A stretch of 5,694 bases of DNA, taken from positions 1-5,694 of the forward strand of contig CAMFQI010000096.1 of the NCBI GenBank assembly GCA_945980015.1. The letters run 5' to 3'. The notes under the pieces are model-generated. The model ran no database searches and was not told where the DNA came from. It was given only the letters and a program-made list of their open reading frames with translations. How positions within the stretch are numbered: the stretch's first letter is position 1; every line of letters starts with the position of its first letter. The translations under genes and the position numbers were made by a program. Below, in pieces: positions 1 through 5,027 of the stretch. The stretch is from an uncultured Eubacterium sp. (GTDB taxonomy: Bacteria > Bacillota > Clostridia > Oscillospirales > Acutalibacteraceae).

Positions 1-573
1 GCTTACACCACCGAAATCGCAATACGCTTCGTCGATAATTACAACACTGTCTTGATTATATTCCATCAGCCTTTCAACAAATTCTCTGCCCTCGCCGATA
101 GATGTCGGTGCGTTAGGATTAGGAATAACAACGCCGCCGTTTTCCTCCTTGTAATCATCAACGTTAATTCTGAAATTCTCATCAAGCGGATAATTAACAT
201 ATTCAATGCCTAAAAGCCTGCACCATACGGGATAAAAACTGTATGTAATGTCGGGATATGCAATCGGCTTGTCGCTGTTGAAAAATGACTGAAAGGCGAG
301 TGCAAGCACATCGTCGCTTCCGTTTCCGACGAAAACATTTTCCGTTTTAACCTTGTAGTATTCTGCAATAGCCTGCTTCAATGCCGTTGCGTTAGCCTGA
401 GGATAAAATCTAAGCTTGCCTGTATCAAAATTATTCAATGCCTCAACTGCTTTGGGTGACGGCGGATAAGGATTTTCGTTTGCGTTGATTTTTACAATGT
501 CTCTGTCCTTGCTTTGTTCACCCGGTACATAAGGCTCAATATCTCTTAAATTCTTCTTCCATAAATCGTTCAT
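1..573 (-). CDS. hisC: Histidinol-phosphate aminotransferase, N-terminal part (cut by left edge)
   Basis: This is a cytosolic PLP enzyme that converts imidazole-acetol phosphate plus glutamate to histidinol phosphate in histidine synthesis. The 191 visible residues begin MNDLWKKNLRDIEPYVPG and show fold-type I aminotransferase landmarks: NENPYPPSP (32-40), the phosphate-binding GNGSDD (83-88), an aromatic Y111 in YPDITYSFY that should stack on PLP, PNPNAPTS with N154 (151-158), and DEAY (181-184), whose Asp contacts the pyridine nitrogen and whose Tyr contacts the cofactor. The Schiff-base lysine and C-terminus lie beyond the window. Family members are about 350 residues, so a little over half is present. 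The ATG is chosen because AAGGTGAT sits just upstream (584-577) and the N-terminus fits the family. It is divergent from ylxM. A related aminotransferase of the same subfamily is possible but less likely. Confidence 0.93.
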   Translation of the reverse strand, partial: MNDLWKKNLRDIEPYVPGEQSKDRDIVKINANENPYPPSPKAVEALNNFDTGKLRFYPQANATALKQAIAEYYKVKTENVFVGNGSDDVLALAFQSFFNSDKPIAYPDITYSFYPVWCRLLGIEYVNYPLDENFRINVDDYKEENGGVVIPNPNAPTSIGEGREFVERLMEYNQDSVVIIDEAYCDFGGVS

Positions 574-589
574 ATAATCACCTTGCTGT

Positions 590-618
590 ATTTTAGCACA
601 TTAAAGTGTTAAATGCAA
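590..618 (-). promoter_or_regulatory. Probable sigma-A promoter of hisC
   Basis: Read on the minus strand, TTGCAT (618-613) is followed after exactly 17 bp by TAAAAT (595-590), with a TGC extended -10 just before it. Transcription would start near 583, leaving a leader of only about 10 bases. The Shine-Dalgarno sequence would then lie at the very 5' end of the mRNA, which is unusual and lowers confidence. I found no better-spaced alternative in the 75 bases between this promoter and the divergent ylxM promoter. Confidence 0.55.
592..613. promoter_or_regulatory. Inverted repeat in the hisC promoter, possible operator
   Basis: Half-sites TTTAGCAC (592-599) and GTGTTAAA (606-613) are inverted repeats with one mismatch, separated by ATTAAA. 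The element fills the spacer of the hisC promoter and overlaps four bases of its -10 box, the classic position for a repressor site. It has no U-tract in the right place to be a terminator. A TrpR-family histidine regulator (YerC/HisR type) is known to be predicted for his genes in Firmicutes. Assigning this site to it is inference only. Confidence 0.45.
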
Positions 619-647
619 TAAAATTATTCACTTTTTTGATTTATTTC

Positions 648-676
648 TTGACATTTTCTTTTGCTTAATATATAAT
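648..676 (+). promoter_or_regulatory. Consensus sigma-A promoter of the ylxM-ffh-rpsP-khpA operon
   Basis: TTGACA (648-653), a 17-bp spacer, then TATAAT (671-676): both hexamers match the sigma-A consensus perfectly with ideal spacing. The start site should be near 683, giving a leader of about 57 bases before the TTG start of ylxM. It faces away from hisC. Strong constitutive transcription is expected, fitting an essential SRP and ribosome operon. Confidence 0.9.
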
Positions 677-739
677 ATAGCACGGTGTAAAGATGATTGG
701 CTTTACAAAGGCGAAATACTTTACAGAGGAGGAGAGAAT

Positions 740-1108
740 TTGGCAAAGAATTTGGAGATATCCTACCTGCTTGATTTTTACGGTGAATGTCTTACCGAAA
801 AGCAGCGCAGCGTATTGGATTATTATTATAATGATGACCTTTCTCTCTCCGAAATTGCAGAAAACGAGGGCATTACCCGTCAGGGTGTGCGTGACGCAAT
901 CAAACGAGCAGAAAATATCCTTATTGATATGGAGCAAAAGCTCGGCTTTGCAAAACGGTATGATGAGCTGAAAAAGGGGCTTGACGATATCAGCGCTTGC
1001 GCCGACAGAATATACGACTTTACCCACGAAAACGCCGTATCAAAGGATATAAACGATAATGCAGCAAAGATTAAAGCACTTTGCGAATACCTAAACAATA
1101 GGATGTGA
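740..1108 (+). CDS. ylxM: YlxM/p13-family helix-turn-helix protein (UPF0122)
   Basis: This 122-residue cytosolic protein is of the YlxM (p13) family, which in Gram-positive bacteria is almost always encoded next to ffh and is reported in streptococci to bind and modulate the SRP. Residues about 19-62 form a sigma70 region-4-like helix-turn-helix: LTEKQRSVLDYYYNDDLSLS, then EIAENEGITRQGVRDAIKRA. The C-terminal half is helical and charged. The start is TTG at 740, preceded by GAGGAGGAG (727-735), and gives the standard family N-terminus; no ATG lies in a suitable place. Its stop overlaps the ffh ribosome binding site, and only 4 bases separate the two genes, which points to coupled expression. 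The family assignment rests on the HTH pattern, length and context. Confidence 0.92.
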   Translation: MAKNLEISYLLDFYGECLTEKQRSVLDYYYNDDLSLSEIAENEGITRQGVRDAIKRAENILIDMEQKLGFAKRYDELKKGLDDISACADRIYDFTHENAVSKDINDNAAKIKALCEYLNNRM

Positions 1109-1109
1109 T
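1100..1109 (+). promoter_or_regulatory. Ribosome binding site of ffh, overlapping the ylxM stop
   Basis: AGGATGTGAT matches the extended Shine-Dalgarno complement AGGAGGTGAT at 9 of 10 positions. It contains the TGA stop of ylxM (1106-1108) and sits 3 bases before the TTG start of ffh, measured from its last base. A ribosome finishing ylxM would therefore stand on the ffh initiation site. This supports translational coupling and the TTG at 1113 as the true start. Confidence 0.65.
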
Positions 1110-1112
1110 TAC

Positions 1113-2507
1113 TTGGCTTTTGAAGGACTCAGCCAACGCCTTGAAAATTCCTTTAAGAAGCTTCGTGCCAAGGGCAAGCTTACCGAAGCCGATGTAAAGG
1201 AGGCTATGCGAGAGGTACGCCTTGCGCTTCTCGAGGCCGATGTAAACTATAAGGTATCAAAGGAATTTACAAATAAGGTTACTCAAAGAGCTATCGGTGC
1301 GGACGTAATGGAATCCCTTACACCGAGCCAGATGGTAATAAAAATAGTAAACGAGGAGCTTACCGAGCTTATGGGCTCGACCGAAGCGAGATTGACTATT
1401 GCAAAGCATCCGCCGACCGTAATTATGATGTGCGGCTTGCAGGGTAGCGGTAAAACAACTCATTCGGGTAAGCTTGCATTAAAACTAAAAAAAGAGGGTC
1501 ATAGACCGCTTCTTGTTGCCTGCGACGTTTATCGTCCTGCGGCAATAAAGCAGCTTCAGGTTGTCGGCTCTCAGGTTGATGTTCCCGTATTTGAAATGGG
1601 AAATGCCAATCCCGTTGACATTGCTCAGCAGGCACTCAAAACGGCGCAGGACCACGGGTATGACTATGTGATTATAGATACCGCAGGTCGTTTGCATATT
1701 GATGAAGCGCTTATGCAGGAGCTTTCCGATATTCGTTCAACCGTTCACCCTCACGAAATTCTCCTTGTTATTGACGCAATGACAGGTCAGGACGCCGTGA
1801 ATGTTGCAAAAAGCTTTAACGAAACGCTCGGTATTGACGGCGTAATTTTGACAAAGCTTGACGGTGACACACGAGGCGGTGCGGCGTTGTCGGTAAGAGC
1901 CGTAACAGGTAAGCCTATAAAATTCGTCGGAACGGGCGAGAAGTTAGATAACCTCGAAACCTTCCACCCTGAACGTATGGCTTCCCGTATTCTCGGTATG
2001 GGCGACGTGCTTTCGTTCATCGAAAAGGCTGAAATGGCACTTGACGAAAAGAAGGCCGCCGAGCTTGAAAAAAAGCTTGCAAAAAATAAATTTGACCTAA
2101 ACGATTTGCTTGACCAGTTTGAACAGATTGAACGTATGGGCTCGCTTAAGGACACAATTAAGATGATTCCCGGCATAGGCAAGCAGATTAAGGACGAGGA
2201 TATAGACGAAAAGGCTTTTGACAGATTCCGTGCAATCATCTATTCTATGACGAAGCAGGAACGAGAAAAGCCCGAAATAATCAATATGTCACGCAAACGC
2301 CGTATTGCCGCAGGTTGCGGCAGAAGCGTTGAGGATGTAAACAAGTTGCTTTCCCAGTTTAAGCAAATGCAAAAAATGGTTAAGCAAATAGGCGGCAAAA
2401 AGGGACCGAAGGTCAGCAAAAAGATGCGCCGCTTAATGCAGCAAAATCCTCAAATGGCAGAAAAAATGATGGGACAAAACGGCTCCCAAAATCCCTTTGG
2501 ATTTTAA
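1113..2507 (+). CDS. ffh: Signal recognition particle GTPase Ffh (SRP54)
   Basis: Ffh is the protein subunit of the SRP. It binds signal sequences of nascent membrane proteins and 4.5S/6S RNA, and docks with FtsY in a GTP-dependent way. The 464 residues have the usual length and order: helical N domain (about 1-85); G domain with P-loop GLQGSGKTT (108-116), DVYRPAA (138-144), DTAGR (189-193), TKLDGD (247-252) and the following RGG (254-256); then the methionine-rich M domain (about 300-464) with the RNA-binding SRKRRIAAGCG (393-403) and a Met/Gln-rich tail. The usual motif ends GSG; here a Cys replaces the Ser. The start is TTG at 1113, giving the family N-terminus MAFEGLSQRL. It is the second gene of the operon. 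FtsY is not encoded nearby. Confidence 0.98.
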   Translation: MAFEGLSQRLENSFKKLRAKGKLTEADVKEAMREVRLALLEADVNYKVSKEFTNKVTQRAIGADVMESLTPSQMVIKIVNEELTELMGSTEARLTIAKHPPTVIMMCGLQGSGKTTHSGKLALKLKKEGHRPLLVACDVYRPAAIKQLQVVGSQVDVPVFEMGNANPVDIAQQALKTAQDHGYDYVIIDTAGRLHIDEALMQELSDIRSTVHPHEILLVIDAMTGQDAVNVAKSFNETLGIDGVILTKLDGDTRGGAALSVRAVTGKPIKFVGTGEKLDNLETFHPERMASRILGMGDVLSFIEKAEMALDEKKAAELEKKLAKNKFDLNDLLDQFEQIERMGSLKDTIKMIPGIGKQIKDEDIDEKAFDRFRAIIYSMTKQEREKPEIINMSRKRRIAAGCGRSVEDVNKLLSQFKQMQKMVKQIGGKKGPKVSKKMRRLMQQNPQMAEKMMGQNGSQNPFGF

Positions 2508-2515
2508 TTCGTATT

Positions 2516-2546
2516 AACCCAATTTAATTTAGCTTATAAATTGGTT
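2516..2546 (+). other. AT-rich hairpin between ffh and rpsP
   Basis: Arms AACC(C)AATTTA (2516-2526) and TAAATTGGTT (2537-2546) pair over 10 bp with one bulged C and a 10-base loop. A run of six T begins 8 bases later (2555-2560), too far for a standard intrinsic terminator. It could be a weak attenuator or an mRNA processing or stability element that sets ffh against rpsP levels. Pure sequence chance in AT-rich DNA is also possible. Confidence 0.35.
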
Positions 2547-2585
2547 GATAAATATTTTTTACAATATATTTTGGAGGTAACAAAA

Positions 2586-2828
2586 ATGGCAGTAAAAATC
2601 AGACTTCGCAGAATGGGTGCAAAGAAGGCTCCTTTCTATCGTGTAGTAGTAGCAGATTCAAGATATCCTCGTGACGGTCGTTTCATTGAGGAAATCGGAA
2701 CCTACAACACAATGGTTGATCCGGCTGAAATCAAGATTGACGCTGAAAAAGCAAAGAAGTGGATAGCAAACGGCGCACAGCCAACCGATACCGTAAAGTC
2801 AATCCTTAAAAAAGAAGGCATTCTGTAA
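2586..2828 (+). CDS. rpsP: Small-subunit ribosomal protein S16
   Basis: S16 binds 16S rRNA in the 5' domain and is needed for 30S assembly. The 80-residue protein begins [20 protein letters not shown] and continues with [20 protein letters not shown], the hallmark S16 N-terminal region. Its C-terminal half ([20 protein letters not shown], then QPTDTV) is also typical. The ATG at 2586 is preceded by TTGGAGGTAA (GGAGG at 2573-2577) with ideal spacing. An in-frame upstream extension to 2541 is rejected because it would run through that ribosome binding site. The gene follows ffh by 78 bases and precedes khpA, an arrangement common in Firmicutes. Codon choice is cleaner than in ffh, as expected for a highly expressed ribosomal gene. 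Confidence 0.98.
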   Translation: MAVKIRLRRMGAKKAPFYRVVVADSRYPRDGRFIEEIGTYNTMVDPAEIKIDAEKAKKWIANGAQPTDTVKSILKKEGIL

Positions 2829-2851
2829 ATCTTTGTAACAAAAGCAAAGAT
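2829..2851 (+). other. Perfect 7-bp hairpin between rpsP and khpA
   Basis: ATCTTTG (2829-2835) and CAAAGAT (2845-2851) are perfect inverted repeats around a 9-base loop, starting directly after the rpsP stop codon. No T-run follows, so it is not a terminator. It ends 5 bases before the khpA ribosome binding site. It could protect the rpsP 3' end after processing or influence khpA initiation; this is inference. Confidence 0.4.
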
Positions 2852-2856
2852 ATATT

Positions 2857-2864
2857 AGGAGGTG
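2857..2864 (+). promoter_or_regulatory. Ribosome binding site that decides the khpA start
   Basis: AGGAGGTG is a near-perfect Shine-Dalgarno sequence. The in-frame GTG at 2862 overlaps it and cannot be its start, while the TTG at 2871 lies 8 bases after AGGAGG. This places initiation at TTG. Confidence 0.85.
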
Positions 2865-2870
2865 TTTTCT

Positions 2871-3104
2871 TTGGAGGAATTGTTGGTATCCATAACTAAG
2901 GGTTTAGTAGATAATCCCGAAAAGGTTTCTGTTGATATTGATGAGCCGAACGAAGAAGGCGTAACCGTTTATCATCTTCACGTTGATGAGGGTGATATGG
3001 GCAGAGTAATCGGAAAGCAGGGCAGAATAGCAAAGGCAATTCGTGTTGTTATGCGTGCCGCCGCTACCCGAAACGATGCAAAAATATCAATCGAAATTGA
3101 TTAA
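2871..3104 (+). CDS. khpA: KH-domain RNA-binding protein KhpA (YlqC)
   Basis: KhpA is a single-KH-domain protein that, with KhpB/EloR, acts as an RNA chaperone in Gram-positive bacteria, with links to cell division and wall synthesis in streptococci. The 77 residues start MEELLVSITKGLVDNPEKV, a typical KhpA N-terminus. The nucleic-acid-binding GxxG loop is GKQG (48-51) within DMGRVIGKQGRIAKAIRVV, and the final strand KISIEID follows. The TTG start at 2871 is set by AGGAGGTG eight bases earlier; the GTG start nine bases upstream lies inside that site. The gene sits 42 bases after rpsP, its standard neighbour, and is the last gene of the operon, with a terminator 7 bases after its stop. The partner khpB is not in this window. 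Confidence 0.94.
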   Translation: MEELLVSITKGLVDNPEKVSVDIDEPNEEGVTVYHLHVDEGDMGRVIGKQGRIAKAIRVVMRAAATRNDAKISIEID

Positions 3105-3111
3105 TTCAAAG

Positions 3112-3138
3112 GGCAGTCGAATTTCGGCTGTCTTTTTT
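3112..3138 (+). terminator. Intrinsic terminator after khpA
   Basis: GGCAGTCGA (3112-3120) pairs with TCGGCTGTC (3124-3132) around a 3-base ATT loop, with two G-U pairs, and is followed at once by six T (3133-3138) and further T's. It closes the ylxM-ffh-rpsP-khpA unit and separates it from rimM-trmD. Confidence 0.88.
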
Positions 3139-3149
3139 CTTTTTCACTA

Positions 3150-3178
3150 TTGAGATTGTGCAAATTTTGTGGTATTCT
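3150..3178 (+). promoter_or_regulatory. Probable promoter of rimM-trmD
   Basis: TTGAGA (3150-3155, 5/6 match), a 17-bp spacer and TATTCT (3173-3178, 4/6) preceded by TGG, an extended -10. Transcription would start near 3185, leaving about 23 bases before rimM. It lies just after the khpA terminator, where a new promoter is needed. Confidence 0.6.
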
Positions 3179-3207
3179 AAATTGTACAAATAAAAGGAAT
3201 TGAAGCT

Positions 3208-3717
3208 ATGAAACAGTATTTGGAAATAGGAAAAGTAAATAATACCCACGGCATTAAAGGCGAAGTTAAGCTTGCTATGTGGTGCGACGGCATTGATTAT
3301 ATTAAGCAGCTTAAAACTGTCTATCTCGACGACAAGGGCAATAGCCCTCTTACTCTCGTGTCGGCACGTCAGCAGAAGAATATTGCTATACTTAAATTTG
3401 CCGAAATAACAACTGTTGAACAGGCTGAACTGCTTAAAAATAAAGTTATTTACTGCAACCGCAACGACGCTCATATTGAAGACGGAAAGTATTATCTTGC
3501 CGATATAATCGGCTGCTATGTTGTCGATGTTGATACCGAAGAAGAATATGGTAAGATAGTTGATGTTTTGAACTACGGTGCAAATGATATCTACGATATC
3601 GAAAGCTGGGGCAAGCACACTCTTATCCCTGCAATTCCTGATGTTATTAAAGAAATTAATACAGAATATCAGGTTGTAAGAATAAAACCGATGAAAGGAC
3701 TTTTTGATGAGGATTGA
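3208..3717 (+). CDS. rimM: 16S rRNA maturation factor RimM
   Basis: RimM binds S19 and the 16S 3' (head) domain and assists late 30S assembly. The 169 residues match the family's usual length. The N-terminal barrel starts YLEIGKVNNTHGIKGEVKL, with the signature THGIKGEV at 13-20. The C-terminal PRC-barrel domain starts near residue 94 with YYLADIIG (95-102), then YGKIVDVLNYGANDIYDI (114-131) and LIPAIPDVI (139-147). It ends VRIKPMKGLFDED. The ATG at 3208 has AAAGGAAT at 3194-3201 as ribosome binding site. It overlaps trmD by 11 bases, its near-universal partner. YlqD, which often separates khpA and rimM in Bacillus, is absent here. Confidence 0.96.
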   Translation: MKQYLEIGKVNNTHGIKGEVKLAMWCDGIDYIKQLKTVYLDDKGNSPLTLVSARQQKNIAILKFAEITTVEQAELLKNKVIYCNRNDAHIEDGKYYLADIIGCYVVDVDTEEEYGKIVDVLNYGANDIYDIESWGKHTLIPAIPDVIKEINTEYQVVRIKPMKGLFDED

Positions 3718-4435
3718 TATAATGACGTTGTTCACCGATATGTGCGACAGCGTGCTGAATGAAAGCATTATCGGCAGGGCAAGACAGGCGGGAAAGGTAG
3801 AAATCAATACTGTTGATATTCGTGATTTTTCGATTGATAAGCACCGCCACGTAGACGATAAGCCCTACGGCGGCGGCAACGGAATGGTTATGCTTGCCGA
3901 ACCGATTTATCGTTGCTACAACTCAATATGCGAGCAAATCGGTAAAAAGCCCCACCTTGTCTATATGACGCCGCAGGGTAAAACTCTCACTCAACAGCGT
4001 GTGAAGGAGCTTTCAAAATTAGATAATATCGTCATTCTCTGCGGTCATTACGAGGGCGTTGACGAAAGAGTTATTGACGAGCTTCAGCCTGAGGAAATTT
4101 CAATAGGCGATTATGTTCTTACAGGCGGTGAGCTTCCGGCACTTATCCTTGCCGACAGTATTTCCCGTATGCTCGACGGCGTTCTTTCAAATGATGAGTG
4201 CTTTGAGGAGGAAAGCCATTATAATTCCTTGCTTGAATATCCGCAGTATACTCATCCTGCTGTGTGGAACGGTAGGGAGGTACCCGAGGTTTTGCTTTCG
4301 GGACATCATCAAAATGTTGACAAATGGCGCAGAAAACAGTCAATAAAGCGAACCTATGAGCGTCGCCCCGATATGCTCGAAAATGCCGAGCTTTCAAAAG
4401 AAGATTTGAAGTATATTGAAGAATTAAGGTCGTAA
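3707..4435 (+). CDS. trmD: tRNA (guanine-N1)-methyltransferase TrmD
   Basis: TrmD is the SPOUT enzyme that uses SAM to methylate G37 of tRNAs with G36, preventing +1 frameshifts; it is usually essential and works as a dimer. The 242 residues show KPYGGGNGMVM (52-62), and the trefoil-knot segments LCGHYEGVDERV (111-122) and GDYVLTGGE (134-142) that hold SAM. Arg154 in SISRMLDGVL matches the catalytic Arg. Recalling the E. coli protein, an ungapped alignment places Glu169 of EESHYNSLLEYPQYTHP where the catalytic Asp169 (DSF) stands, and His183 where Arg of YTRP is usual. The ATG at 3707 is preceded by AAAGGA (3694-3699), inside rimM, suggesting coupling. rplS, the common downstream neighbour, is missing. 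The function call is secure; the substitution may be a lineage variant. Confidence 0.96.
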   Translation: MRIDIMTLFTDMCDSVLNESIIGRARQAGKVEINTVDIRDFSIDKHRHVDDKPYGGGNGMVMLAEPIYRCYNSICEQIGKKPHLVYMTPQGKTLTQQRVKELSKLDNIVILCGHYEGVDERVIDELQPEEISIGDYVLTGGELPALILADSISRMLDGVLSNDECFEEESHYNSLLEYPQYTHPAVWNGREVPEVLLSGHHQNVDKWRRKQSIKRTYERRPDMLENAELSKEDLKYIEELRS

Positions 4436-4453
4436 AAAATCGAATAATTTTTT
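4434..4453 (+). terminator. Weak AT-only hairpin after trmD
   Basis: AAAAAAT (4434-4440) pairs with ATTTTTT (4447-4453) around CGAATA, overlapping the trmD stop and rich in T on the 3' side. With no G-C pairs it would be weak, but it is the only terminator-like structure between trmD and the HPr promoter. Partial readthrough into HPr is possible. Confidence 0.3.
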
Positions 4454-4527
4454 TGTTCATTATGCACAAATCATCTTTGTAAAATTTGGTAGTAATTAAA
4501 AAGATAAACGAAGTTTTTGAAATATCG

Positions 4528-4555
4528 TTGACCTTTTGACAAATAGTGATATAAT
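4528..4555 (+). promoter_or_regulatory. Probable sigma-A promoter of the HPr gene
   Basis: TTGACC (4528-4533), a 16-bp spacer and a perfect TATAAT (4550-4555) preceded by TGA, an extended -10. A second TTGACA at 4536 is only 8 bp from the -10 and cannot serve it. The -10 sits inside a perfect palindrome, TGATAT-A-ATATCA (4547-4559). Start near 4562, leaving a leader of about 52 bases. Confidence 0.75.
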
Positions 4556-4613
4556 ATCATAGACAGATGAAAATAATATAATGATCATACAGAATATTTG
4601 AGAGGTAGTTATT

Positions 4614-4877
4614 ATGTTCGTAAAAGATGTAACAGTAGAAAATCAGGTTGGATTGCACGCTCGTCCGGCAACCTTCTTTATCCAAAAGGCAAATGAATTC
4701 AAGTCTTCAATTTGGGTAGAAAAGGAAGAAAGAAGAGTAAATGCAAAGTCTCTTTTAGGCGTTTTGTCTCTTGGTATCATGGGCGGCACAGATATCAAAA
4801 TTATCGCTGACGGCTCTGACGAGGAAGAGGCTGTAGAGGGTCTTGTTGCTCTCGTAAACAGCGGCTTTAATGACTAA
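4614..4877 (+). CDS. ptsH: HPr-family phosphocarrier protein
   Basis: HPr carries phosphate from enzyme I to sugar-specific EIIA proteins of the phosphotransferase system. In Firmicutes its Ser-phosphorylated form is the CcpA co-effector for carbon catabolite control. The 87 residues match family length. His15 lies in QVGLHARPA (11-19), the EI phosphorylation site, and Ser46 in NAKSLLGVLSLG (43-54), the HPr kinase site. Both are intact, so it is not a Crh-type protein, in which residue 15 is Gln. AGAGGTAG before the ATG is a good ribosome binding site. It is a single-gene unit with its own promoter and terminator; ptsI does not follow, unlike the ptsHI operon of Bacillus. If the genome lacks a full PTS, it may act mainly in regulation. 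Confidence 0.93.
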   Translation: MFVKDVTVENQVGLHARPATFFIQKANEFKSSIWVEKEERRVNAKSLLGVLSLGIMGGTDIKIIADGSDEEEAVEGLVALVNSGFND

Positions 4878-4905
4878 TCCTAAAAAAATCACATATTGAA
4901 TTATC

Positions 4906-4936
4906 AAAAGCTCATGCGTTTCGCACGAGCTTTTTT
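4906..4936. terminator. Strong, probably bidirectional terminator between HPr and the minus-strand pair
   Basis: AAAAGCTCATGCG (4906-4918) pairs with CGCACGAGCTTTT (4922-4934) around TTT with one A-C mismatch, followed by further T's to 4936. The plus-strand U-tract is stronger, ending HPr. The A-run on the 5' side gives four T's on the minus strand, so it may also stop transcripts of the minus-strand pair about 90 bases downstream of their last stop codon. Confidence 0.9.
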
Positions 4937-5027
4937 GTTTTGATTTGATGTGTTCGCATTCAAGTGCCGAATGGTATTAAAGATAGGATGAAGCACAAAA
5001 ACACAAACGGTTGTTAGTCAATCAGTA

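Noticed and set aside
665..1027. Minus-strand frame of 120 codons and a plus-strand frame at 693-971
   Set aside because: Both overlap ylxM in other frames, and ylxM has the family sequence and a proper ribosome binding site.
1787..2239. Minus-strand open frame of 150 codons
   Set aside because: Antisense to the Ffh G and M domains; its Ser/Phe-rich product is a by-product of the Lys/Glu-rich sense codons.
2541..2570. Promoter with TATATT (2565-2570) before rpsP
   Set aside because: Transcription would begin inside the rpsP ribosome binding site and the -35 matches are poor.
2541..2585. Upstream start for rpsP adding 15 residues
   Set aside because: The extension includes the rpsP ribosome binding site and does not match the S16 N-terminus; ATG at 2586 fits exactly.
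2862..2870. GTG start for khpA, three codons earlier
   Set aside because: It overlaps AGGAGGTG itself, leaving no upstream ribosome binding site.
3704..3706. TTG start for trmD one codon upstream
   Set aside because: The ATG at 3707 gives the family N-terminus MRIDIMTLF and good spacing from AAAGGA.
3106..3807. Minus-strand open frame of 233 codons
   Set aside because: It lies antisense over rimM and the start of trmD, both unmistakable plus-strand genes; low-complexity Phe/Ile/Asn/Lys composition marks it as a shadow.
4937..5027. Search for a small RNA or tRNA between the HPr terminator and the small protein gene
   Set aside because: Only a 5-bp CATTC/GAATG stem was found, with no promoter or cloverleaf.
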